Below, piece after piece: positions 17,509 through 24,999 of a DNA stretch of 64,000 bases (the first letter of the stretch is position 1; every line of letters begins with the position of its first letter). Under the pieces are notes generated by a model. It worked only from the letters and a program-made list of their open reading frames with translations. It made no database searches and was not told the origin of the DNA. Position numbers and translations under genes: made by a program. The DNA lies in NCBI RefSeq assembly GCF_900188245.1, contig NZ_FZOK01000006.1:62001-126000 (forward strand), in the 5' to 3' direction. Source of the DNA: Belliella buryatensis (GTDB lineage Bacteria; Bacteroidota; Bacteroidia; Cytophagales; Cyclobacteriaceae).

Positions 17509-17883
17509 TTACGGTTTGATGGTGATAAATTTAAAAATTAGATCTGCGGCTGCTGGATTAGTGGCCAAAGGGATATTGTGAACATCACATATTCGCATTA
17601 GCATTTGTACATCTGGCTCGTGGGGGTGTTTATCCAAAGGATCCCTGAAAAATATCACTAAATCCAATTCTTTTTGTGCAGCCATTGCTGCAATCTGAGC
17701 ATCTCCTCCCAAAGGTCCTGAAAGTAATTTGGTCACTTGAAAACCAGCTTTTTCAATATGCGAACCCGTAGTTCCTGTGGCAAAAAGTTGGACGTCTTTT
17801 TGATGTAATTCATTCTTAAATCCTGATAGAAAGTGAACCATGTCGGCTTTTTTTCCATCATGTGCAATCAATGCAATTCTCAT
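17509..17883 (-). CDS. mgsA: Methylglyoxal synthase
   Basis: A 124-residue enzyme that converts dihydroxyacetone phosphate to methylglyoxal and phosphate, a bypass that relieves sugar-phosphate build-up. Conserved features are ALIAHDGKK (4-12), the phosphate-binding FATGTTG (34-40) and the catalytic Asp D61 in GPLGGDAQ. It is about 25 residues shorter than the E. coli enzyme at the termini, but the core is complete. It is the first gene of an operon with pfkA. Confidence 0.93.
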   Translation of the reverse strand: MRIALIAHDGKKADMVHFLSGFKNELHQKDVQLFATGTTGSHIEKAGFQVTKLLSGPLGGDAQIAAMAAQKELDLVIFFRDPLDKHPHEPDVQMLMRICDVHNIPLATNPAAADLIFKFITIKP

Positions 17884-18194
17884 ATTTGATTTAATAGGTT
17901 ATGGCTCAAAGTTATGAATTTTTATAAATATCAAATTGAATAAAATGTTTTTGTTAGATATGTAGGTTGATACTGTTCAATGTTTGATTGATATCGCTTC
18001 AAAGTACAAAAAGGCGTTGCATTTAATTTCTCTTAGACTAAATGAAGCTTATAGGGCCTACTCAAAGAGTTATTATTAGAAGTATACAATCAAATATAAT
18101 TTTCATTTTTATAAAATTTGCTCTTGAATTTTAGATTTAAATCCATATTTTTCATATATGTTTAATCTAATCAAAAATTAAAAACCTGTACACT
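17884..18194. other. Gene-free AT-rich gap between mgsA and mscL
   Basis: 311 bases separate two divergent genes, so promoters for both should lie here. Several weak AT-rich -7-like sequences occur close to mscL (for example TATGTTTA near 18157), but none is convincing. No coding frame, RNA or repeat was recognised. Confidence 0.5.
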
Positions 18195-18611
18195 ATGGGA
18201 ATGTTCAAAGAGTTTAAAGACTTTGCTATGAAGGGCAATGTAGTCGATTTGGCTGTTGCTGTTATTATTGGTGGAGCATTTGGGAAGATTGTTTCTTCTT
18301 TTGTCAATGATATTATCATGCCACCAATTGGGGTACTTTTGGGTGGGGCGGATTTCAAAGATTTGACATATACGCTAAAGGAGGCTTATGTCTCAGAAGA
18401 GGGGGTCGAAATGGCAGCCGTGGTGCTTAGCTATGGAAATTTCATCCAGAATGTTGTTGACTTTTTGATCATTGCATTCGTGATTTTCTTGGCTATCAAG
18501 GGGATCAATTCTACAAAAAAGAAGAAAGAAGAAGCTCCAGCAGCGCCTCCTGCTCCTCCAAAGACAGAAGTTCTTCTGGAAGAAATCAGAGATTTGCTTA
18601 AGAAGCAATAA
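18195..18611 (+). CDS. mscL: Large-conductance mechanosensitive channel MscL
   Basis: A 138-residue pentameric membrane channel that opens under membrane tension to release solutes on osmotic downshock. An N-terminal amphipathic helix ([23 protein letters not shown]) leads into TM1 (about 18-40). TM2 (about 75-100) and a charged C-terminal helix ([14 protein letters not shown]) follow, with a Lys/Ala/Pro-rich linker between them. All hallmark residues are present. It is monocistronic with its own terminator. Confidence 0.96.
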   Translation: MGMFKEFKDFAMKGNVVDLAVAVIIGGAFGKIVSSFVNDIIMPPIGVLLGGADFKDLTYTLKEAYVSEEGVEMAAVVLSYGNFIQNVVDFLIIAFVIFLAIKGINSTKKKKEEAPAAPPAPPKTEVLLEEIRDLLKKQ

Positions 18612-18640
18612 AAAAGAGGAGCAGTTTTGCTCCTCTTTTT
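18611..18640. terminator. Bidirectional terminator between mscL and the Spy-like gene
   Basis: A perfect 13-bp stem (18611-18623 with 18628-18640) with a GTTT loop, A-rich on the left and T-rich on the right. Confidence 0.85.
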
Positions 18641-18665
18641 TATAAATAATCTAATTAGATAACAC

Positions 18666-19121
18666 TTAATTACCACCTCTTCCTCTTTGGTTCATTCTAT
18701 AAATTTGTCTGATGAAATCCCTGTTAGCACCACCTAGGGCTACGGCCTGTTTATGAGTAATTACTTTCGTGATATCATTCATGAATTTCTGATCCAATTT
18801 GAGCATATCACTTTGAACACTAAATCTTTGGTCAATCAATTGCTTGGCTTGATTCTCAGATATATTTCCCTCCGATTCTTTGCTGAAGTCTGCCATCTTT
18901 CTCATCAATGATTCTCGCTCTTCATTGTATTTATTGAAGAGGGGCCAGAATTTTTCAGCTTGCTCTGGTTTCAAATCTAGCCTATTAGTAATGAAGGCAA
19001 CTCTAGCTGCTTCAAACTTTTCTTTATCATAACGCTGTTCCTGAGGCCTTTGGGCATAGGTGATACTTGATAGCATCAACAAAAGCACTATGATTAAATA
19101 TTGAGGTGATTTCATATTCAT
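18666..19121 (-). CDS. Periplasmic Spy/CpxP-like protein
   Basis: 151 residues with a cleavable signal peptide (LIIVLLLMLSSITYAQ). The mature part is a predicted four-helix, charged protein with the Spy/CpxP-like pattern RLDLKPEQAEKFWPLFNKYNEER. Such proteins act as periplasmic chaperones or stress sensors. The N-terminus could be M1 or M3. It follows the putative anti-sigma gene by 3 bases and is the third gene of a sigma factor operon, suggesting a role in an envelope stress loop. Partner and stimulus are not visible. Confidence 0.75.
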   Translation of the reverse strand: MNMKSPQYLIIVLLLMLSSITYAQRPQEQRYDKEKFEAARVAFITNRLDLKPEQAEKFWPLFNKYNEERESLMRKMADFSKESEGNISENQAKQLIDQRFSVQSDMLKLDQKFMNDITKVITHKQAVALGGANRDFIRQIYRMNQRGRGGN

Positions 19122-19124
19122 ATT

Positions 19125-19499
19125 TTAATACCAAATATCTTCTTGGAATTCGTAATCATCATTTACTTCAAAATATCCCCATTCATCATTGATGATCTGA
19201 TCTAAGATAAAATTAGGATCATCTGAGAGTGAAAGCATATCATCTGCAGTCCAATAACCCGCATTAATGTAGAGGTTGATGTCTTCTGTAATTCTGTTGT
19301 CTAGGTAATCAGCACTATTAATTTCACTTTTGAAAATAAAAAGAGAAATACTGATAATCACAACAGCCGCTGCCGCGATACTTCTATAGTAAAGGAATCT
19401 GGTCTTTCGAGATGCATTTTTCTCTAAAACATTTTCCGCAAGCTGTTCAAAGTAATTGTCAGGAACTTTGAAGATGTTTTTTTTTGGCAGATTTTCCAT
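19125..19499 (-). CDS. Small single-span membrane protein, putative anti-sigma factor
   Basis: 124 residues from ATG 19499, chosen over an upstream TTG because AAAGGA precedes it by about 7 bases. A cytoplasmic part of about 40 residues carries KKNIFKVPDNYFEQLAENVLEK, the pattern of small Bacteroidota anti-sigma proteins. One TM helix follows (about 43-58) and then an acidic outer part rich in D, E, Y and W. The position directly after a sigma-70 family gene supports an anti-sigma role; there is no zinc-binding motif. Confidence 0.6.
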   Translation of the reverse strand: MENLPKKNIFKVPDNYFEQLAENVLEKNASRKTRFLYYRSIAAAAVVIISISLFIFKSEINSADYLDNRITEDINLYINAGYWTADDMLSLSDDPNFILDQIINDEWGYFEVNDDYEFQEDIWY

Positions 19500-19534
19500 A
19501 TTATATCCTTTAGACAATATTTATGCTCAGAGGT

Positions 19535-20083
19535 TTAGTCAACCTTCAATTCGTTTTCGATTTTTTTTACAGCATGGTGATAACTGGCTTTCAAAGCACC
19601 TACAGAAGTATCAGTAATCTTACTTATTTCGTCATAACTGAGATCATCGAAATATTTTAAGTTAAAGACCAGCCTTTGCTTTTCTGGTAAACTTAAAAGC
19701 GATTTTTGAAGCCTTCTTTGAATTTCGTCACCATCGATCAATGGAGAGTCATCAATATAGCTTTTCATCACCTCTTCATGGTCTTCTACAGGGAAGAAAT
19801 ACCGTCTCTTCTTCTTTTCAAGAAAGTTTAGGCTTTCATTTGTAGCAATTCTATATAGCCACGTAAACAATGAAGCATTGTTTTGAAAGCTGTCTAGATT
19901 TTTGATTGCTTTAATAAAGGTGTTTTGAGTGATGTCATCTGCATCTTCGTGTACGATGACCATCTTTCTGATGATACCGTAGACCCGCTTCTGATATGTC
20001 TCCATCAAAGCCCGATAGCCTCTTTCCCGTGTGGAGGGATCTTTGATCATATTGAGAATCGCTAAATCGCTGAGTGACATCAT
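19535..20083 (-). CDS. ECF-type RNA polymerase sigma factor
   Basis: 182 residues. Region 2 (about 25-95) contains DADDITQNTFIKAIKNLDSF and TWLYRIATN for -10 recognition and core binding. Region 4 (about 125-180) contains LPEKQRLVFNLKYFDDLSYDEI and a helix-turn-helix (ISKITDTSVGALKASYHHAVKK). It is followed by the putative anti-sigma and Spy-like genes. The start may be either of the first two Met. It probably autoregulates this operon; no target promoter was deduced. Confidence 0.92.
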   Translation of the reverse strand: MMSLSDLAILNMIKDPSTRERGYRALMETYQKRVYGIIRKMVIVHEDADDITQNTFIKAIKNLDSFQNNASLFTWLYRIATNESLNFLEKKKRRYFFPVEDHEEVMKSYIDDSPLIDGDEIQRRLQKSLLSLPEKQRLVFNLKYFDDLSYDEISKITDTSVGALKASYHHAVKKIENELKVD

Positions 20084-20251
20084 TGAGGCTTAGACAGCTA
20101 AATTAACCATAAGTTTAAATGCATTGCTCAAAAAGAAAACTGATTTCGTCTCAAAAGGAAGATTTATTCAAGCAGATTTTAAAAAAATAACTGTAAAACC
20201 AACTTGGTAAGTGTCTAATATTAAGGGAGGTTATACTTGTTCATAACTATA

Positions 20252-20284
20252 AACTTTACCAAAGTATTAAACTTTGGTAAAGTT
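20252..20284. repeat. 14-bp perfect inverted repeat downstream of the Usp gene
   Basis: The arms 20252-20265 and 20271-20284 (AACTTTACCAAAGT and its complement) are separated by ATTAA. It lies 15 bases past the stop of the universal stress gene and could be its terminator. No T tract follows on the minus strand, so an operator for the sigma operon is also possible. Confidence 0.6.
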
Positions 20285-20298
20285 GAAATTCAGGCCTA

Positions 20299-21222
20299 TT
20301 AAATTTCCAAAATATAGTCGAGAATACCAGCATTTTTTCCTTTTGGTCTGGTGACAAGCAATGGTAACCTGTCATTCATTTGAATCAATCGTTCGGCTAA
20401 GCTACCAATAAATAGTGCTGTAGCTGCTGTTCTACCTTTTGCACCTATGATGATGCCATCAGCTTGGATTTCTTCTGCTTTGGATAGAATATCTTCTACT
20501 GGATCGTCATCTTCGTCTTTGGTATAAAGTGGTGTGATGTCTATGCCTTTGGTATCTATTTTCCTGATGAATTTTTTGTAATTGATCTCAGCATGCATTT
20601 CCATGATGGAGGCAAATTCTTCGTAAGACTTGCCCGTAAAATGGTAACCTGATGGGATTGAAAATACATTTTGACAGAAAATCTTGGCTTTACCTCCGTA
20701 CTTTTCCACGATCATAATGGCCTCTTCCATGGCATCTTTCGAATAGTCAGAAAAATCACTAGGAACCAAAAGTTTATCAATTTTTGGAATAGAATTTTCA
20801 GGGACGATAAGCAAGCTGCAACTTGCCCTTCTTGCGAGCCGCTGAGAAAGTACCCCTGTACCAGAGAGGTTCACTTTTCGGCCAATGATGATCATATCAG
20901 CGGACTTTTCATGAGCTAGCTTGAGGATTTTCTTGGAGAGTTGTCCTTCCTTGACCATGAAAGAGAGTTCAGCGTCTTTGTTTTTATCGAAAAACTTATG
21001 GACCAATGCTTTCATTTTCCCTTTGCGTTCTTCGACCATGTTCTCGATCAGATTGGGAAACTCTTGAAGCACCTCCTTAGGAATGTTCATATTTCTGATC
21101 ACATTGGTGAAGTAGATCTTTTTGGTCTGATTGACCTGAGCTACAAAAGAAGCAAATCGAACTAATGTTTCGTCCAATTCACTTTGATCTAAGCAAACAA
21201 TGAGTTTTTTGATTTGGTACAT
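20299..21222 (-). CDS. Universal stress protein, two Usp domains
   Basis: 307 residues forming two UspA-like alpha/beta domains in tandem (about 1-141 and 147-300). The first contains ADMIIIGRKVNLSGTG; the second contains ADGIIIGAKGRTAATALFIGSLAERL, close to the G-2x-G-9x-G-S nucleotide-binding signature. The cytoplasmic protein is linked to survival in stress and starvation. It is a single-gene unit with an AT-rich upstream region. The physiological trigger cannot be read from sequence. Confidence 0.9.
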   Translation of the reverse strand: MYQIKKLIVCLDQSELDETLVRFASFVAQVNQTKKIYFTNVIRNMNIPKEVLQEFPNLIENMVEERKGKMKALVHKFFDKNKDAELSFMVKEGQLSKKILKLAHEKSADMIIIGRKVNLSGTGVLSQRLARRASCSLLIVPENSIPKIDKLLVPSDFSDYSKDAMEEAIMIVEKYGGKAKIFCQNVFSIPSGYHFTGKSYEEFASIMEMHAEINYKKFIRKIDTKGIDITPLYTKDEDDDPVEDILSKAEEIQADGIIIGAKGRTAATALFIGSLAERLIQMNDRLPLLVTRPKGKNAGILDYILEI

Positions 21223-21540
21223 TTCAATAATGGATTTGATCTTACAAAATTATTGATAAATAAATTGATTATTGATTATTTAAGAAATAATATATTGATG
21301 TATTCATCTGTTTTTTTATTTGTCAAAATAATAATTTGTGAAACTTTACTAAGTATGATATATTTTTTAATGTTTTGTAATTTTTGAATTGAACAATTTA
21401 AAATTATATAATTTTAGTAATTGGTAATATGGTGAAATCTAATTTTATATGGATGGCAAAAAGATCAATTGTGTTTTGTTAAGAGCCTTCAATGTTTTTT
21501 CAATCAGAATAGATAGCTAAACTACTCTAAATTTTATCCG
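21223..21540. other. Strongly AT-rich gap upstream of the Usp gene
   Basis: About 320 bases of very AT-rich sequence with no coding frame or repeat recognised. It should hold the promoter of the Usp gene (leftward) and lies just before the rightward promoter of the RNA candidate. Confidence 0.5.
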
Positions 21541-21548
21541 TATATTTG
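21541..21548 (+). promoter_or_regulatory. -7 promoter box for the candidate RNA
   Basis: TATATTTG is a perfect match to the Bacteroidota -7 consensus TAnnTTTG. No TTG is at the usual -33 distance. It lies at a sharp change from very AT-rich to GC-balanced DNA and would start a transcript near 21553. Confidence 0.45.
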
Positions 21549-21550
21549 CC

Positions 21551-21712
21551 CAAGGAAGTCGGGTCGCCGACATGTTCAAACTTCACAATTAACATAAATT
21601 ACCGAGTGAAGCCCTTTTCAAAAACAGGCCTCATCCTGAGCAATTAGGACCTCGTCTCTTCGGAGGCAGGATAACAGTGGAAGTTTGCGATCTTCAGGCA
21701 GCTCAAATCTTG
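21551..21712 (+). ncRNA. Candidate structured small RNA
   Basis: About 160 bases have clearly higher GC than the flanks and no long frame, and they follow a perfect -7 box. Foldable parts: a 5' hairpin GTCGG/CCGAC (21558-21571); a long-range helix of CAAACTTC..AC (21578-21586) with GTGGAAGTTTG (about 21677-21687); an inner ATCCTG/CAGGAT helix (21633-21638 with 21667-21672) stacked on CCTC/GAGG; and a possible closing CAAG/CTTG at the ends. CTTCAC at 21581-21586 could alternatively pair with GTGAAG at 21606-21611. Size and two-state folding are reminiscent of 6S-type RNA, but the family is not established. It is not RNase P, tmRNA or SRP RNA by their key motifs. Confidence 0.4.
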
Positions 21713-21735
21713 TCTATAAAGAGGTTTGTAACACT

Positions 21736-23214
21736 CTAAGACCTGGCTTCTTTTATTTTTCTTAAGATCTTTTTTCGACTGTCCGAAGCAATATTTAACA
21801 CTAATACCCCTCCCAAATAAAGTAGTATTAGCCCTGCTAGGGAAACAATAATGCTGTATATTCCTTTTTCTATTACTTCTGAACTCAAGTAATGAACCAA
21901 CCAAATGAGGCATCCTAATAGGATGATTTTTAAGATGTCCCAAGAAAAAGGATCAAAGCTGAGCCTCTTTTTAACATATAGGTATTTGATCAGATTGAAG
22001 AGAAACATAGCTAAAAAGGAAGCAATCGCAGCACCTTCAATCCCCATCAACGGGATCAATATCAAATTGAAAAGAATCACTGCTACGCTCATGATCATCG
22101 TTGCGGTGATGTTGAATACATAATATTTTGAAAAGACAATGATTTCACTATTGATGGAAAAGAGCACATCGGTCAATTTACCTAGACCAATCCATAAGAC
22201 AACCCACTTGCCCAATTCATAGACCTGATTGTTTGGCACAAAATGATATAGACTATCAATGTTTGTCCAAATGGCTAAAAAGATAAAAGAGCAGATTAAA
22301 AGTTGATGTACTGCAACTTGCTTGTAAAGCCGATTGATTTCTTTTAATCGATTATTTTCAAAATGCTCCGAGACCAGTGGCATGACGACTTGAGAAATGG
22401 CTCTTCTTGGCATTTCAATAACTACAGCAATGGAAAACCCAATCGTATAAATCGCGTTGGCATCCAGGCCTATCATGGAAGTGACCATCAGGCTGTCTAT
22501 TTTCATAATCAGCATCGCTCCAGTAGTACCCAACAAAGTAATCAAATTGAAGCGCATGAAGTCCCTAATAAATCCCTTAGGGAAAATTGAAAAATCAAAT
22601 TTCAATCTAAATAATTTGATGTGAACCATATAGGCAATCATTCCGACTAAAGCCAACAAATAAATCATTGCCAGTCCCCACATGAGTTGTGGAAAGTCAA
22701 TCCATTTGACGAGATAGATCAAAACTAAAATTGCACTTAAAAGCCTTAGGATTACTTCTCTAAAAAATGCAGGAACAGCTACTTTGAGAAAGGAACGGCA
22801 GAAGGAATCTAAGATGGTATTCAATACGGAGAAAAGTGTAATCATCAAGACGACACCGAGGAAATCGATGATCTCTGGGGAATTTTTTGCAAATGCCTGC
22901 ACAATCAAATCCCTAAAAATAAAAAATAAACTCATCACGATCAGAAAGCCTATCAGAGACAAGATCAAGCTAAAAGTAAAGAAGGAAAATTGATATTCCT
23001 TCACTTTAGGATAAAACCGAGTAATTCCATTGCCAACACCCAGCTGTGCAAAAGGAACAAAAAGTAAGCCCATGTCTTGGATGGTTCTAAATATCCCGAT
23101 TTCTTCAGGTTGCAAGGCATAAGGCAAAAGCCAAAGCACATTGAAATACCCAATCAATACGCCCAAATAGGACGATAAGGTGGTCAATATGCTTTGCTTT
23201 GCGATTTGTTTCAT
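21736..23214 (-). CDS. Polysaccharide flippase (Wzx/MATE-like)
   Basis: A 492-residue integral membrane protein with about 14 hydrophobic segments and the layout of the Wzx/RfbX polysaccharide export family (N-terminal LTTLSSYLGVLIGYFNVLWLLPYALQ region reduced here to a short helix pair). It would flip lipid-linked glycans across the inner membrane. It is the last gene in a run with a glycosyltransferase, a methyltransferase and a YfhO-type protein, all on the minus strand. The glycan is unknown. Confidence 0.85.
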   Translation of the reverse strand: MKQIAKQSILTTLSSYLGVLIGYFNVLWLLPYALQPEEIGIFRTIQDMGLLFVPFAQLGVGNGITRFYPKVKEYQFSFFTFSLILSLIGFLIVMSLFFIFRDLIVQAFAKNSPEIIDFLGVVLMITLFSVLNTILDSFCRSFLKVAVPAFFREVILRLLSAILVLIYLVKWIDFPQLMWGLAMIYLLALVGMIAYMVHIKLFRLKFDFSIFPKGFIRDFMRFNLITLLGTTGAMLIMKIDSLMVTSMIGLDANAIYTIGFSIAVVIEMPRRAISQVVMPLVSEHFENNRLKEINRLYKQVAVHQLLICSFIFLAIWTNIDSLYHFVPNNQVYELGKWVVLWIGLGKLTDVLFSINSEIIVFSKYYVFNITATMIMSVAVILFNLILIPLMGIEGAAIASFLAMFLFNLIKYLYVKKRLSFDPFSWDILKIILLGCLIWLVHYLSSEVIEKGIYSIIVSLAGLILLYLGGVLVLNIASDSRKKILRKIKEARS

Positions 23215-23253
23215 CGATGTTGGACCTGTACTTCAGGTGAATTAAAGATATTT

Positions 23254-24279
23254 CTAATTAAGAAGATCCAGCAATGCTGTTTTTCTTTTTTGATAAGAAT
23301 AATTATCAGCTATTCGGTTTCTGGCTTGGATTCTCTTGGCTTCTAAATCATTTGCCTGGGTTAATTTTAAGATTAATGCTTCTAATATTGAAAACTCTTT
23401 CTTGGCCAAGATTCCTCCAGTGTTTCCAATGATCGAAGGAATATCTCCAACTGCCGAACCTATGGGAATACATCCACAGAGCATGGCTTCCGCTAACGCA
23501 TTGGGAAATCCTTCGGATGTAGAAAGTTGTAAGTAAAATATATGCTGATTAAGGGTTTCTCTCAATTGTTCAGGTCGAGAAGCAGGTAGTATATGGATAT
23601 TGTTTGTTCTAGAAGTATAAGCTTCGTCACCCAAAATCGTAAAATGGAATTCGGGAAAAGCAAGAGCTAGTTTTTCGATCAAATCTATACCTTTGATTTT
23701 GGCTCGGGTGGGATTTGAAATTCCTTTGGCAACAGTAATAAATGAATTGGGAATGCGATCATTATCGAAGTCTTTCCAGAAATCCACATCAAATCCATTG
23801 TAGACTACTTCAATGGGTGTTTTGAGCGCAGGAATGAGGTTCTTCAAACCTTGTTTTATTTCAATTTGGTCGTCATAAGTGTAATCGTAAGCTATCAAAG
23901 AATCCGCTACAGGGATGATTTTAGTACAATTTTTGAAGCTATAGATCGTGGCTGTTTTTAACCATTTTTTTCTAAAATTACCATAACCAATACTAGGCAT
24001 ATGGACAGCATCAGTACCTCCAGCTTGGATTAGCACTTTGATGCCAAATAAGCTCCCAAACCAAACAGGTAATACAGTATGATAGCCACCAAAGAAACAG
24101 AGATACGTTTTGGTTTTTGGAAGCAGCAGCAATAACTGAAAAAATTGAATTAAAAAATAAAAGGGCAGCAGGATGGGAGATTGCGTAAATGCCAAGCACA
24201 TGACCTTGTGCTTTGTTTGAAGCATTTCCACATCTCGCTGGGTAAAAGCAGTCTCGACAGGATAAATGTATACCACCAT
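23254..24279 (-). CDS. Family 1/4-type glycosyltransferase
   Basis: 341 residues, GT-B fold. The C-terminal half holds the donor site pattern: TVAKGISNPTRAKIKGID, then STSEGFPNALAEAMLCGCIPIGS with the conserved E-x7-E-like element. The N-terminal half is variable, as usual for acceptor binding. It begins 9 bases after the methyltransferase stop. It transfers a sugar from a nucleotide donor in cell-surface glycan synthesis; donor and acceptor are not predictable. Confidence 0.87.
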   Translation of the reverse strand: MVVYIYPVETAFTQRDVEMLQTKHKVMCLAFTQSPILLPFYFLIQFFQLLLLLPKTKTYLCFFGGYHTVLPVWFGSLFGIKVLIQAGGTDAVHMPSIGYGNFRKKWLKTATIYSFKNCTKIIPVADSLIAYDYTYDDQIEIKQGLKNLIPALKTPIEVVYNGFDVDFWKDFDNDRIPNSFITVAKGISNPTRAKIKGIDLIEKLALAFPEFHFTILGDEAYTSRTNNIHILPASRPEQLRETLNQHIFYLQLSTSEGFPNALAEAMLCGCIPIGSAVGDIPSIIGNTGGILAKKEFSILEALILKLTQANDLEAKRIQARNRIADNYSYQKRKTALLDLLN

Positions 24280-24288
24280 CCTGATTTT

Positions 24289-24999
24289 CTATTTAATTTT
24301 TAATTTAAAAGCTAACCTTTCCAAGAAGACATCTATTTTCTTCCTCATGGTAGTTTTTTCAATAGCTGAGTTTCTTCTGAATATAAAAAATTGATAATCT
24401 TTTTCTTCGTAATAAACTGAATAAGTTTTCATCTCTTCCAAGTAGAAGCCAAACTGTTGCAATACGCCAATCAACTTTGATGTATCCAAAGGCTGATCTA
24501 TCACTTGAAGTTTTTCAGGTTCATTTTTGATCATCCATTCCAAGAATCTTGGAGAAGGGATATGTACAAAAACTACTGAGTTTTCATGTGCGTGTTTTGA
24601 GATATTGGCAAAAAGTGTGGAGTGTTGCTCTACAGGGATGTGCTCGAGTACATCAGGGAATACGAAGTAATCGAAAGTCTTCCCTTTTTTCTCAAAGTCT
24701 GACATGTCAGAAACTTCAAAACTGAGATTGCTTTTGGCTTTCCAAAGTTCTTTTGCTTTCTCTATACTTTTTGGACTGATATCTACCGCCAAAACCTCTC
24801 CAGCATTTACCTGCTTGGCGATTAATTGACTCACAGTGCCTATTCCACAGCCTACCTCCAACACCTGATGGTTGGATTTCAAGCCTGAGGAAATCAATTT
24901 GTTGATTATGCTTAGGTGTCTAGAATTGACGCCTGTCTTAATCTGCTGGTCAGCAAACTGATCATAAAAGCCTTCGACCTTTTCTTTGTTGACCTCCAT
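24289..24999 (-). CDS. SAM-dependent methyltransferase
   Basis: 236 residues from ATG 24999. The motif I loop LEVGCGIG (47-54) binds S-adenosylmethionine; the acidic AVDIS that follows and a later FPDVLEHIP complete the class I fold. The stop of the YfhO gene and this ATG overlap as TAATG, which fixes the start and implies translational coupling. It probably methylates a glycan or lipid of the surface polysaccharide pathway. The target is inferred from neighbours only. Confidence 0.85.
   Translation of the reverse strand: MEVNKEKVEGFYDQFADQQIKTGVNSRHLSIINKLISSGLKSNHQVLEVGCGIGTVSQLIAKQVNAGEVLAVDISPKSIEKAKELWKAKSNLSFEVSDMSDFEKKGKTFDYFVFPDVLEHIPVEQHSTLFANISKHAHENSVVFVHIPSPRFLEWMIKNEPEKLQVIDQPLDTSKLIGVLQQFGFYLEEMKTYSVYYEEKDYQFFIFRRNSAIEKTTMRKKIDVFLERLAFKLKIK

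Noticed and set aside
21551-21712. RNase P, tmRNA or SRP RNA
   Set aside because: The conserved GAAAGTCCGGGC core, the tmRNA tag-like frame and ends, and the SRP GGAA tetraloop region were looked for and not found.
21644-21943. 99-residue minus-strand frame at the end of the flippase
   Set aside because: Different frame from the flippase and across the candidate RNA; no recognisable features.
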